Position numbers and translations under genes: made by a program
Assembly: GCA_034432375.1 (NCBI GenBank)
Contig: DAOUCA010000065.1
Span: 4,261 to 68,260 of the forward strand
Direction: 5' to 3'
DNA length: 64,000 nt
DNA from: JAHBVH01 sp034432375
GTDB lineage: Bacteria; Chloroflexota; Anaerolineae; Caldilineales; Caldilineaceae
In this document: piece after piece, positions 28,650 to 37,360 of the stretch
Layout of the letters: each line of letters opens with the position of its first letter
Position numbering within the stretch: the first letter of the stretch is position 1
Notes under the pieces: model-generated
Told to the model about the DNA's origin: nothing
The model's database searches: none
Seen by the model: only the letters and a program-made list of their open reading frames with translations

Positions 28650-29795
28650 TCATGCCTGGCCCGCTGCCAACAGTTGGGCAATCATCATGCGTTGGATCTG
28701 GCTGGTACCTTCGACAATTTGGAGAATCTTGGCGTCACGCATCCATTTCTCCACCGGATAGTCGCGCATCACACCATTACCGCCCAGGATTTGGACGGCA
28801 TTGGTTGTCACTTGCATGGCCAAATCGGCGGCATAGGCTTTGGCCATGCCGGCCTGCGCATTGGCGCTGATGCCTTGGTCGATCGTCCAGGCGGCCTTCC
28901 AGATCAGGAGGCGTGCTGCCTCAATTTCCATTGCCATATCGGCCAGCATAAAGCTGATGGCTTGATTGGTAATAATCGGTTTGTTAAACTGGACACGCTG
29001 CTTGGCATAGGCCAAAGCATACTCATACGCTGCCCGCGCAACGCCCAAGGCTAGGGTGGCAATCAGCGGCCGGTTGTACTCAAAGGTTTTCATGGCAATG
29101 TAAAACCCTTGTCCTTCTTCCCCCAGGCGGTTGACGATTGGAACGTGTACATCTTCCAAAATGACGTCACAGGTCGCCGACGCGCGCATGCCCATCTTGC
29201 GCTCGTGTTTGCCCGCCGACAGACCGGGCGTGCCCTTCTCCACCAGAAACGCGGTGATGCCGGCGGATTCCACTTTGGCAAAGACAAGATAGAGATCAGC
29301 AAGCCCGCCAAAGGTGATGTAGCGCTTTTGCCCCTTCAGCACATAGCCGTCGCCCGTACGGGTTGCTGTGGTGCGGAGGGCGGTTACATCGGATCCAGCC
29401 TCGGCTTCCGTGAGCGCAAAGGCACAGAGTTTTATATTCTTTGCATCACACAATAACGGAAGGAAGCGTGCTTTCTGCGCTTCCGATCCAGTCAGCAGAA
29501 TGGGGAGCGCCACCGTGTCGCAGCCCAAGATCACGTTAGCAATGCCCGAACAGCCCCAACTCAACTCTTCCGTAATCAGACAAGCGGTGAGCAGTTCCTC
29601 GATACCACCGCCACCGTATTTTTCCGGGTAACGGTATGTGGTCAGCCCCAGTTGAGCCGCCTTTTTGAGTACAGGCCAGGGCGTCTCTTCGCTTTCGTCA
29701 TAGTGGGCGGCCACGGCGCGGATCTCGGCTTGGGCAAAGTGCCGGGCAACCTGGCGCATCTGCGCTTGCTCTTCACTCAGTTGGAAGCTAATCAT
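28650..29795 (-). CDS. Acyl-CoA dehydrogenase-family flavoprotein
   Basis: 381 residues, complete family length. N-terminal helical domain, FAD/substrate segment LCAFALTEAEAGSD and KRYITFGG, C-terminal helices with the catalytic-base motif VEGTSQIQR (Glu362). Five bases after folE, so co-expressed with the pterin genes and the NRPS. In pathways such as pyrrole formation, members of this family oxidise carrier-bound acyl groups; here it may oxidise a ring on the A-PCP-deaminase-methyltransferase carrier. A role in ordinary fatty acid oxidation cannot be excluded, but the position argues against it. Confidence 0.9.
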   Translation of the reverse strand: MISFQLSEEQAQMRQVARHFAQAEIRAVAAHYDESEETPWPVLKKAAQLGLTTYRYPEKYGGGGIEELLTACLITEELSWGCSGIANVILGCDTVALPILLTGSEAQKARFLPLLCDAKNIKLCAFALTEAEAGSDVTALRTTATRTGDGYVLKGQKRYITFGGLADLYLVFAKVESAGITAFLVEKGTPGLSAGKHERKMGMRASATCDVILEDVHVPIVNRLGEEGQGFYIAMKTFEYNRPLIATLALGVARAAYEYALAYAKQRVQFNKPIITNQAISFMLADMAMEIEAARLLIWKAAWTIDQGISANAQAGMAKAYAADLAMQVTTNAVQILGGNGVMRDYPVEKWMRDAKILQIVEGTSQIQRMMIAQLLAAGQA

Positions 29796-29800
29796 TGCGT

Positions 29801-30361
29801 CTAAGCCTTGCCACTACTTTGGTTGATAATCTGAATAAACTCAGATCGGACAGTGGCGTCCTTACCAAAGACACCCTTGGCGGCAATGGTGGTCATCTGC
29901 CCCGACGACTTCACGCCGCGCATCTTCATACACAGATGCTCTCCCGTTGCCATCACCATGACATTCTCGGTGTGAGTGACGCGGGCGATCTCGGCAGCAA
30001 TTTCGTGGACAAGTCGTTCTTGGATTTGCGGCTTGTGTGCAAATTGATTGGCGATGCGGGCAAATTTCGATAGACCCAACAACTTTTCTTCTGGGATATA
30101 ACCGATGGAAACATCGCACCAGAATGGAAGTAGATGGTGTTCACACATAGACCACACTCGCATGCCGGATACAATGACAAATTGATCTGCATCGATCAAA
30201 TCAAAATCAACTTCGATATTGCCACAATCGTGATCAATAAATTCGCGCCAGTAGGAAGCAAAACGCCGCGGTGTCTCTTTAATCCCTTCTCGCTCTGGAT
30301 CTTCCCCAATCGCAATGAGCAGATCTTTTCCAATCTCTATCAGCTTTTGATAATCTACCAC
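29801..30361 (-). CDS. folE: GTP cyclohydrolase I
   Basis: 186 residues from a GTG at 30361 with GGGAGG upstream. CEHHLLP (zinc/GTP site) and EHLCMKMRGVKSSG are intact. Converts GTP to 7,8-dihydroneopterin triphosphate in the cytoplasm, the entry to folate, pterin and deazapurine pathways. Start overlaps the end of queD by seven bases; stop lies five bases before the acyl-CoA dehydrogenase start. No other folate or queuosine gene is in the window. Confidence 0.96.
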   Translation of the reverse strand: MVDYQKLIEIGKDLLIAIGEDPEREGIKETPRRFASYWREFIDHDCGNIEVDFDLIDADQFVIVSGMRVWSMCEHHLLPFWCDVSIGYIPEEKLLGLSKFARIANQFAHKPQIQERLVHEIAAEIARVTHTENVMVMATGEHLCMKMRGVKSSGQMTTIAAKGVFGKDATVRSEFIQIINQSSGKA

Positions 30362-30720
30362 GATGCATCCTCCCGATAGGTTGCCCAGGTTTTGGGTGTT
30401 TCACTGACGCTAACCGCAACGGTTTCGGGCCACTGATTTTTACAGAAGTCAAATAGATGTTTGGCGATATTTTCAGCCGTCGTTTGAAAGTCACAGACAT
30501 CATTCAGATGACGATGGTCAAGTTTGGTATCGATATAGATCTTCAGCGGAGCTAATTCACCATAATCCACGACAAATGAATGCTGATTCAAAGTCTCAGA
30601 TTGTAAAACCACTTCTACAATATAGTTGTGTCCATGCAGCCGGGAACACTGGTGCTCCGGCGGCAAACTTGATAATTGATGACTGGCACTAAAATCAAAT
30701 CTTTTGCGAATGATATACAT
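30355..30720 (-). CDS. queD: 6-carboxy-5,6,7,8-tetrahydropterin synthase (QueD)
   Basis: 121 residues. The zinc/catalytic motif CSRLHGHNY is of the CxxxHGH type found in QueD rather than the longer spacing of animal pyruvoyl-tetrahydropterin synthases; FSASHQL and LDHRHLND supply other conserved His residues. Converts dihydroneopterin triphosphate to 6-carboxytetrahydropterin. First gene of the NRPS operon, overlapping folE. Its product has a free carboxylate and could be the substrate of the atypical adenylation domain downstream. Confidence 0.94.
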   Translation of the reverse strand: MYIIRKRFDFSASHQLSSLPPEHQCSRLHGHNYIVEVVLQSETLNQHSFVVDYGELAPLKIYIDTKLDHRHLNDVCDFQTTAENIAKHLFDFCKNQWPETVAVSVSETPKTWATYREDASW

Positions 30721-31350
30721 ACGTGTGTCTTTCTATTGCTCTTTACGGTTGCGGAGCATATCACTTGTTTCGGCACAAGTTTGGCTCACAAACTCATTGG
30801 ATAATGGACGCGATCAACCCGATCTCAGAGTCAATAATTGTAGTTCGACATTGACTTGAGTATAGGCACGTAATCTTTTATAACGGAACTGAATTAACCC
30901 TTTGTGTCAGCTCTACTAATTAAATTGTTGAAGGTGTTACGCCGATAACTTTATTTTTCATCATTTTGCTCTCTTTGTTGCTGAGTATGCTTAATCGCAG
31001 ATAGCAACACTTGAGATGCATGGCAGGCTAACAAATACGCGTGGAATAAACCTGGGATGAGTGTGGATGACACATAGCCAATCTTCGGAATTGAGATTTC
31101 GCTCATGGAGCTATACTGCGGTTGAAATGGGAACCGGAGTTTCTACCCCAGCAAAACTCCGGTTCCCATTCAGAGCTGAGTATAACGGCTGAACTTTGCC
31201 CTTGCATGCTGCACAATCGTCATTTCGATGTAAGCTACTAAAATTTATCCTCTTTTTCTGCGGGGCTGTGGTACAATCCACTCCATTCATTTGGGACAAT
31301 AACTATTCATCTTGAATCTGGCTTTTCCATATACGCCAAAGGAGTTGCAG
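30721..31350. promoter_or_regulatory. Divergent spacer upstream of the queD-NRPS operon
   Basis: Must hold the promoter of the 12-kb minus-strand operon and of the plus-strand HhH gene. AT-rich around 30880-30960. No open frame with support. A perfect hairpin lies at 31126-31170. No recognisable riboswitch was identified by eye. Confidence 0.4.
31126..31170. repeat. Perfect 17-bp inverted repeat
   Basis: AATGGGAACCGGAGTTT (31126-31142) and its exact complement (31154-31170) around an 11-base loop. No T-run, so more a palindromic repeat or protein site than a simple terminator. Confidence 0.8.
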
Positions 31351-32307
31351 ATGGGACAAGGCGCTCAACTAGATCAAACGCTGGCACAACAGGTGCAAAC
31401 CCAAATCAGAGACTTTACACAGACCAATCGGCGTGCGCTACAGATCACAGGCTTGGTGGTTGTGGCGGGAGTCGCGGGTGCTGCAGGTGGTTTCTTGCTT
31501 GTCAAAGGGCTTACCGTTGGCAAAGGGCTCGCGATGACAAATGTAGCGCTTGCCGCCAAGAGCGGTGCCGCAGCCAAGGCCGGTGTCGCAGCTTTGCCGT
31601 CCCTTGTGGCACCAACCACGGCAAGCAGCGCTGGCACAGCGGCTATCAATTCGGCGATGTTGAACCCAACCACAGCAGCAGCATCGCTTCAAGGCATGAC
31701 CAACTTGCTTAGCAATGGCGTCACCGGTAGTGTAGCGCTGGTCGATAAGGTTAACGCGCTCTTTAGCACGCTCTCCCCCACGGTGCTGCCGCTTGCCGCG
31801 GGTCTTGTGAGCGGTGGAGCCGCTGGTGTGGCCGTGGCGCAGCAGCAGATACGCAAGGTGCAGGAGCAAGTCAGTGAACAGATCCAAGAGGCTGCCGAAA
31901 CCTTGCAAGCTGAAACAGCACACCTGCAGCGCATCCTAAGTAATACCGAGAACAAACTCAGTACGGTAGAAGCAATGGTGACAAAGCCCGTGCAACAGCC
32001 AGCCCAGCCGTCAACAACCAGACCGGCTAGCCAAGATCGCTTGGAACAGATCAATGGCATTGGTCCTGTCTTTGCCCGCCGCCTCAACGCGGCAGGGATT
32101 TATACTCTGGCTGCATTGGCCACCCAGACACCGGAGGCGATAGAGGCAATCATTGGCAAGACGCGCGCCAGCGCGCTTTTTAATCCTGCAACGTGGATTG
32201 CAGAAGCCCAAGCGTTAGTCAGCGGGCAAACAGGTGAGGAAACCGCACCAACCACCGAGGTTGGCCCCGCTGATAGTGACCAACCATCGGTGCCGCCAGT
32301 TGTGTAG
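31351..32307 (+). CDS. Membrane-associated helix-hairpin-helix protein of unknown function
   Basis: 318 residues from the ATG at 31351 (AAAGGAG seven bases upstream), preferred over an in-frame start 13 codons earlier. A hydrophobic glycine/alanine-rich stretch (about 33-55), Ala/Thr-rich hydrophobic regions, a helical segment (about 175-215) that could be coiled coil, and near residue 231 LEQINGIGPVFARRLNAAGI, a helix-hairpin-helix of the type that binds DNA non-specifically. The tail is acidic. Function not recognised; a membrane anchor for nucleic acid or an assembly protein are guesses. Confidence 0.75.
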   Translation: MGQGAQLDQTLAQQVQTQIRDFTQTNRRALQITGLVVVAGVAGAAGGFLLVKGLTVGKGLAMTNVALAAKSGAAAKAGVAALPSLVAPTTASSAGTAAINSAMLNPTTAAASLQGMTNLLSNGVTGSVALVDKVNALFSTLSPTVLPLAAGLVSGGAAGVAVAQQQIRKVQEQVSEQIQEAAETLQAETAHLQRILSNTENKLSTVEAMVTKPVQQPAQPSTTRPASQDRLEQINGIGPVFARRLNAAGIYTLAALATQTPEAIEAIIGKTRASALFNPATWIAEAQALVSGQTGEETAPTTEVGPADSDQPSVPPVV

Positions 32308-32341
32308 GTGAGAAAAGTAGATTGATCTGCTGTCGTTACTC

Positions 32342-32376
32342 AATCCCTTCGCAAAACAAGGTTTGGCGAAGGGATT
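32342..32376. terminator. Hairpin after the HhH gene
   Basis: AATCCCTTCGC (32342-32352) pairs with GCGAAGGGATT (32366-32376). It lies between convergent genes. The loop with AAAACAAGGTTTGG recurs at the very end of the window (63986-64000). No T-run follows. Confidence 0.55.
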
Positions 32377-32464
32377 ACTATCAGCACCCGCGCAATGGGC
32401 ACCCGCTATGGGGCGCAGGGTGGGGTGAGTAGGGCCGGGTGAGCTTTAGCAGAGTCGCAAGAGA

Positions 32465-33685
32465 TCAGCTCGGCCCTTGCTGCTCTTCCGCAAGTCTCTT
32501 GGCACCAAGCGTCTCTGGCACCAATAGCCCAAAGACCGCCGACCCCAGCGCGCCGATTAGTGCGATTACAAAGATGGCGGGGACGAGCCCAACCACCTGC
32601 GCCACCGCGCCCACTACAATAGGCCCGCCACTCTGTCCCCCATCCCCAATGAGTCGCCATAGTCCGAGGAATTCCCCCATGGAATCGGGCGGGGCGAGAT
32701 CGGCTCCCAAGGTCATCATTGTGCCCGAGCCAAGACCGTTGCCAAAGCCAATGAGCGATGTGGCCGCGACCAGGGTGGCAAAGTTCCACGAGAAGGGAAT
32801 CAGAGCCATGCCCACGGCTTGCAGGGCAAAACAGGGAACATAGGCCCACTTGCGCCCCACCCGATCCATAATCATGCCGGCAGGATAGAACATGGCCATA
32901 TCGATAAAGGAGCCAATGCTGACGATGAGCCCAATCGCTTCGACACCAAGCCCCAGCACATCCTGGGCAAAGAGCGGAATAACAATGTTACGACCAGCGC
33001 GGATCATCTGCGCCAGCAACTGACCGGTGCCGGCAGTCGAAAAGGTCCACGCGTGGTCGCGCAGCAAACGGAAGAAGTGCAAGGAGTGGTTACCTAAGGT
33101 GCCATGGGAATTCGCACTTTTTACATTCTCTTCTGCGTAAATCAACGGCAAAATTAAGGCCAATGCGGTGACCGCAGCATAGATCACAAAGGCAAAGCGT
33201 AATCCTAGCCATCCCCCAACCAGACCCCCAATCGCCGGGCCAATAAAGGAGCCGGCGCGATTGACGCCCCCAAAGATTGCAATCGCCCGCCCGCGCCGAT
33301 GGACTGGCGCAGCATTGGTGAGATAGGCATGGCGCGAGACATTCCAGAGTGCGGTGCCGATGCCAGCGAGCAGACCATAGAGGATCAATTCGGTTAACGA
33401 GTGTGCCCAACTCATCGCCAGCGCCATCACCGCCAATGTGCCTACCCCCACCAACATCGATCGCCGCTGACCAAAGCGGCTCAGCAACATCCCCGCTGGC
33501 AGATCACCAATGATCATCCCAATGCCTTGGCTAGCGATGACCAAGCCGACCAGTCCATACGATGCATCAAAGGAAGCCGCATAGAGCGGCAGAATTGGCA
33601 CCAACATTCCGCGCCCAAAGGCGATAATCAGTGTTGGCACATAAACCGGCATCAACAGCGGGTTGCGCCAAAAAGAATCTTTCAT
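32465..33685 (-). CDS. MFS transporter
   Basis: 406 residues, about twelve hydrophobic segments; the loop between spans 2 and 3 reads GMLLSRFGQRRSMLVG, a MFS motif-A-like stretch, and DRVGRKWAY gives the equivalent loop in the second half. Probably a proton-driven exporter of a small molecule. The substrate cannot be told. Followed upstream on the same strand by a second MFS gene, but the 84-base gap suggests separate or loose linkage. Confidence 0.9.
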   Translation of the reverse strand: MKDSFWRNPLLMPVYVPTLIIAFGRGMLVPILPLYAASFDASYGLVGLVIASQGIGMIIGDLPAGMLLSRFGQRRSMLVGVGTLAVMALAMSWAHSLTELILYGLLAGIGTALWNVSRHAYLTNAAPVHRRGRAIAIFGGVNRAGSFIGPAIGGLVGGWLGLRFAFVIYAAVTALALILPLIYAEENVKSANSHGTLGNHSLHFFRLLRDHAWTFSTAGTGQLLAQMIRAGRNIVIPLFAQDVLGLGVEAIGLIVSIGSFIDMAMFYPAGMIMDRVGRKWAYVPCFALQAVGMALIPFSWNFATLVAATSLIGFGNGLGSGTMMTLGADLAPPDSMGEFLGLWRLIGDGGQSGGPIVVGAVAQVVGLVPAIFVIALIGALGSAVFGLLVPETLGAKRLAEEQQGPS

Positions 33686-33769
33686 TAGGCAGTTGCTTTC
33701 GGATCTTCGATGAGAAGTAGAAAATAGACTTGAGAAGTATCACGTAAGAAGTTGATGGCTCACTACACC

Positions 33770-36022
33770 CTACGTTAGCCAACCAACATCAAGTACATGT
33801 AGGGCAAGCAGCAGATATTCGACGTGTGCTTCTTCCGCATGGATTTCTGTAAACTCAGCTAGGCGCAGCGCACACTCGGCGAGAATCCGCCGGCTGGTCT
33901 CATCAAAGTGTTCTTCGGGGAATATTGGCAAAAGGGCAACCAAGGCAGTAATGCCATCGGCGATCTGATCCCGCGCAAAAGCAGTGACGCACTCATCAAA
34001 CAAAGTTCGATTCTCATCCGTCTTGGCGGCAGTGCGCTCAAACTTCTTTTTGACGGCGGTCAGGGCTTGTGCTACGCCTGTACCCAGATCGGCACGCGCC
34101 GCACGAACAAGCTGAATAAAACGATGTTCGTTGCCGATGAGACGTGCCAACGCCAGTGCCAATTCTATCCTGGCTTTTGGGTTAGTGGTGGTATAGAGCA
34201 ATTGTAATAGGTCGTCAACGGCCGCTTTGGCCTGCAAATTGCCGAGGGCAGAAGCGTAGGCCATCTGCAACCCGGTATCAGTCTCTGTTTGTAGCCGGCT
34301 GTGGAGCATGGGGACCAATGCATCGGCCTTCAACTTGCCCAGCGCACGCGCACTGTGGGCGCGGATTGAATGGTAGGGAGAATCAAGCGCCGCTTGCAGC
34401 GTGTGGATGGCATCGTCATTGCCAATCCGTCCCAGCGCCCAAGCCGCCATCGTCGAGAGCGCCAATTCCGTGCCGTGGAGAATCTCCCCTAGCGCTTCGA
34501 TTAGCCGTGGCTCCGATGGCATACGTGCAATCGAGATGACCGCTTCGACCCGTACCTGAAAGCGGGGATCATGGAGGGCATCGAGCAGCTCGTCAACGGT
34601 GAGCAGACTCTTCGCTTCGGCCAGCCGTTCGGTGCTGATGACAACATCTTGCTCACTACGTGCACTCTGGTAGCGGATGAGGGAACCCATTGCCAAGAAG
34701 GGATTGCCCCGCAGAAAGATGCCGGCAAATTGACCGAGTCCATACTCATTATCGGCTTTCATCAGGCGTGCAAGCGGCAGACTCAACAACATGAGCACCG
34801 TGCCAGAGAGAAAGAGCGGCGTATAGGGGTCAAGCGTTAGCGGCCCCCAGCTTCCCGAGAGGTTTGCTGTAAAATCAAGAATACGACCACCGGCCAACTG
34901 GCTAATGCCCCCCAAAACACCGATCCAGGCGAAATAGAGTGCCATGTAATCGGCCTTCTTTTCTGGGGGCACAACACTCACGTAGAGAATTCGCGTCGAG
35001 CCAATGCCCCAGCCCATGTCGGCGACACCCTGAAGCAGACTGATGACAATCGCCGCATAGAGGCTGAGCGCGGAGTTCCGTGGAATAAAGATTAACGCTA
35101 GCGGAATTAGCATCCGCAGCGCAATGCCCAACAACATCACCGGTTTGCTGCCGTAGCGGTCGGCAACCCAGCCCCACAGAACGCTGGTAACCAAGGTGCC
35201 GGTCAGTGTGCCGATTTGGAGCAAGACAGCGTAGCTATTGGAGAGGCCAACCCGTTCCGTCATATAAAGGGGAATAAAGGAGCTGACTGGCACCGTCGCC
35301 AGAATGATAATCCCGACACAGCCAAGATAGAGCAGAAAATTGTGGTCACGAATCGCCTCACCGATATCGCGTTTGGGCTTGGTTTCACCGGGCGCAATCG
35401 GGTGGGGCGCGCCGCCAGGGATAAAGGCGCTACACCAGACGCCGATCATGCCGATCATCACGCCGGCTGCAATCAGGATCATAAAGCTGGTGAGCCCTTG
35501 GCCGTGGCTAAGCACATAACTGGCAATCCCAACTGCGCCAAAGCCGGCTAGGGAGGTGAAAAAATTATTGGTGGCGGTATATTTGCCTTGGATTGAACGC
35601 GGCACATATTCCTGTGCCCAAGGGATGCGCGCCGTTTCGGCAATCGAGCGGCAAACCGCAAAACAGGCCACAATGAAAGAGACAAAGATCAGCGTCACTT
35701 GTGCGCCATAGGTCGACTGGACCCAAGGCGTAGCCAAGAGCATGATTGTAAAGATCTTGCGCACGCCAAAGAAGGTGAGAAACGTCCGCTTGTAGCCAAA
35801 GCGTGCAGTCCATGGCCCGATAAATGGAGCGACCAAGCCCAGAAAGGGCATAAGCGAAAAGAGGAAGCCCATTTGGCCTTTGCTCAACCCCAATTCGGCA
35901 AGAAAGAGCGGAAAGACGGAGCCAAAAAAGGTGAACTGTACAAAGAAAGTATTGGCGGCAAAGGTGCCGATACTCCACGGGATGCCGCGGAGTTTTTCGA
36001 TCGTTGTTGGTTCAGAAGTCAT
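33770..36022 (-). CDS. MFS transporter fused to HEAT repeats
   Basis: 750 residues. The first ~430 residues are a complete MFS domain (PFIGPWTARFGYKRTFL; WGWVADRYGSKPVML). The last ~300 residues are helical repeats: LHDPRFQVRVEAVISIAR, LGRIGNDDAIHTLQAAL, LDSPYHSIRAHSARALGKL, typical HEAT/PBS-lyase-like units. The tail would be cytoplasmic and may bind a partner or sense state. MFS proteins normally end at 400-450 residues, so the extension is notable. Confidence 0.88.
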   Translation of the reverse strand: MTSEPTTIEKLRGIPWSIGTFAANTFFVQFTFFGSVFPLFLAELGLSKGQMGFLFSLMPFLGLVAPFIGPWTARFGYKRTFLTFFGVRKIFTIMLLATPWVQSTYGAQVTLIFVSFIVACFAVCRSIAETARIPWAQEYVPRSIQGKYTATNNFFTSLAGFGAVGIASYVLSHGQGLTSFMILIAAGVMIGMIGVWCSAFIPGGAPHPIAPGETKPKRDIGEAIRDHNFLLYLGCVGIIILATVPVSSFIPLYMTERVGLSNSYAVLLQIGTLTGTLVTSVLWGWVADRYGSKPVMLLGIALRMLIPLALIFIPRNSALSLYAAIVISLLQGVADMGWGIGSTRILYVSVVPPEKKADYMALYFAWIGVLGGISQLAGGRILDFTANLSGSWGPLTLDPYTPLFLSGTVLMLLSLPLARLMKADNEYGLGQFAGIFLRGNPFLAMGSLIRYQSARSEQDVVISTERLAEAKSLLTVDELLDALHDPRFQVRVEAVISIARMPSEPRLIEALGEILHGTELALSTMAAWALGRIGNDDAIHTLQAALDSPYHSIRAHSARALGKLKADALVPMLHSRLQTETDTGLQMAYASALGNLQAKAAVDDLLQLLYTTTNPKARIELALALARLIGNEHRFIQLVRAARADLGTGVAQALTAVKKKFERTAAKTDENRTLFDECVTAFARDQIADGITALVALLPIFPEEHFDETSRRILAECALRLAEFTEIHAEEAHVEYLLLALHVLDVGWLT

Positions 36023-36593
36023 GAGATTAGATGCGTGTGCGCAAATCGCGCGTATATCGGTGGTTGGTTGATTACACTGCGGTAGCCATTAGTGGTTTGG
36101 CCGCTTTAGGTTCGCAACACTGGTTCTGTTGACATTTCGATTTGTCCCGCTGTACGTCACCAGTGCACAGCGGCGTAAATAAATCCAGCGTATTGTCATT
36201 CCTCAGAGCGGCTTTTTACGCTGAAGAAACTTCAGTTGCCTAGGTAATCGTCCAGAAATAAGTTCACGGTGGTAGGGACACGGTATGCATGTCGCTACGG
36301 TTAATACCATGTTCCTACGGTTACAAATCTATAGGTTATTTTTGGACAATCACTAGGGGGCTATTGGGGCCATCGCTACTCGTGTTTTGTGAAAGAAATG
36401 TTGATCGGTATTCGTAGGTCACGCTTGCAGCGTGGCTTGGCTGATTGTCATGCTGCAAGCGTGACAATCAGCCAAGCCACGCACAAACTTTGGTATACGT
36501 CGCGTTGATACGACCCATGTCACAGTACAACTGTGACCTGCGCGTCATCTATCATTACTTCCCTGACAGTGCCCTAGGGCAACGTACCGCTGC
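36023..36593. other. 571-bp intergenic region with palindromes
   Basis: No supported gene. Holds GCGGCGTAAATAAA at about 36172, similar to the ends of family B elements but without a partner end, and the long hairpin at 36421-36482. Promoter of the MFS-HEAT gene is expected on the left. Confidence 0.5.
36421..36482. repeat. Long perfect hairpin with alternative pairing
   Basis: A 21-bp arm at 36430-36450 (GCGTGGCTTGGCTGATTGTC A) matches its exact complement at 36462-36482. A second, overlapping pairing joins ACGCTTGCAG (36421-36430) with CTGCAAGCGT (36453-36462), so two mutually exclusive folds are possible. Confidence 0.8.
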
Positions 36594-37151
36594 TCACTTT
36601 TGCGCCAAGTTCAGCGTTTTTGTAAAGTAGAGCGCCAAGCTATCGTCAACCGGAACGGCCTGACCGGGGCGCACTTGCTGCGTATCGTAGTAGACCCCGC
36701 GGCCATCAGGAATGTAACCGCGTAGGACATACATCCGTTGCGCTGCGCCATAGTCTGGATAGAGGCCGACCCCAATGCCGATAATTGATGACCGTTCCGC
36801 AATCCGCTGCTCCGCTTCGTCCATCAGCTGTGTGCCAATTTTGCGCCGACGGAAATGAGGTAGCACGTTGAAATCAACGATCTCTGGGATATGGGCGGCG
36901 TGAAAGGGTGGATAGTGCGATTGCCAAACGATGGTGACATAGCCGGCAAAGTGCCCATCGATCAAAGCCACCAGCACGACTCGATCACCACTCTCCTGTT
37001 GCGCCAAATACCGTTCGTATTGACTTGCCGGCTTGTCCCAGCCAATTGCAGTAAAGGCAGCAGCGATTGGTTCGATATCAGTGGTTTGTAGTAACCTGAT
37101 CGTTAGGTAGCTGTCAAGCTCACTCTGAGGTCTTTCAGTAGAATCTTTCAT
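36594..37151 (-). CDS. GNAT-family N-acetyltransferase
   Basis: 185 residues. The acetyl-CoA motif RRRKIGTQLMDEAEQ follows a beta strand (IVDFNVLPHF), the central GNAT signature, and GVGLYPDYGAAQRMYVLRGY gives the C-terminal part. Acceptor unknown. Monocistronic on the minus strand, with palindromic DNA downstream. Confidence 0.88.
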   Translation of the reverse strand: MKDSTERPQSELDSYLTIRLLQTTDIEPIAAAFTAIGWDKPASQYERYLAQQESGDRVVLVALIDGHFAGYVTIVWQSHYPPFHAAHIPEIVDFNVLPHFRRRKIGTQLMDEAEQRIAERSSIIGIGVGLYPDYGAAQRMYVLRGYIPDGRGVYYDTQQVRPGQAVPVDDSLALYFTKTLNLAQK

Positions 37152-37246
37152 GGCTATAGTGTATCACGGGTCTAGATGGTCCCCAAACTGCGTTTGCAGA
37201 TTCTGGCACGCTCTCCTATGATATTGTTTGAACAGCATTTATGAGA

Positions 37247-37306
37247 TTACGCAGTCCTTGGCTTTGATACGGCAAACAATCAGTGCCCAGCCAGCGCTCG
37301 GCGTAA
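37247..37306. repeat. 60-bp palindromic repeat, family C (divergent copy)
   Basis: Begins TTACGCAG and ends GCGTAA; the interior has GGCTTTGATACGGCAAA. Compare the closer copies at 41355-41416 and 52973-53034. Confidence 0.6.
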
Positions 37307-37360
37307 ATCTTCGTTTATTTCTGTGCTCCTCAACAACTTATGTGTTAAAGGAATTTAGGA

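Noticed and set aside
29801..30720. folE-queD as part of a queuosine operon
   Set aside because: No queE, queC, queF or tgt is near, while the genes are packed against the dehydrogenase and NRPS genes. It remains possible that they also serve queuosine.
31111..31299. 62-codon minus-strand frame
   Set aside because: It is largely the perfect hairpin at 31126-31170.
36445..36630. 61-codon frame on the plus strand
   Set aside because: Starts within the long hairpin and overlaps the end of the GNAT gene; no support.
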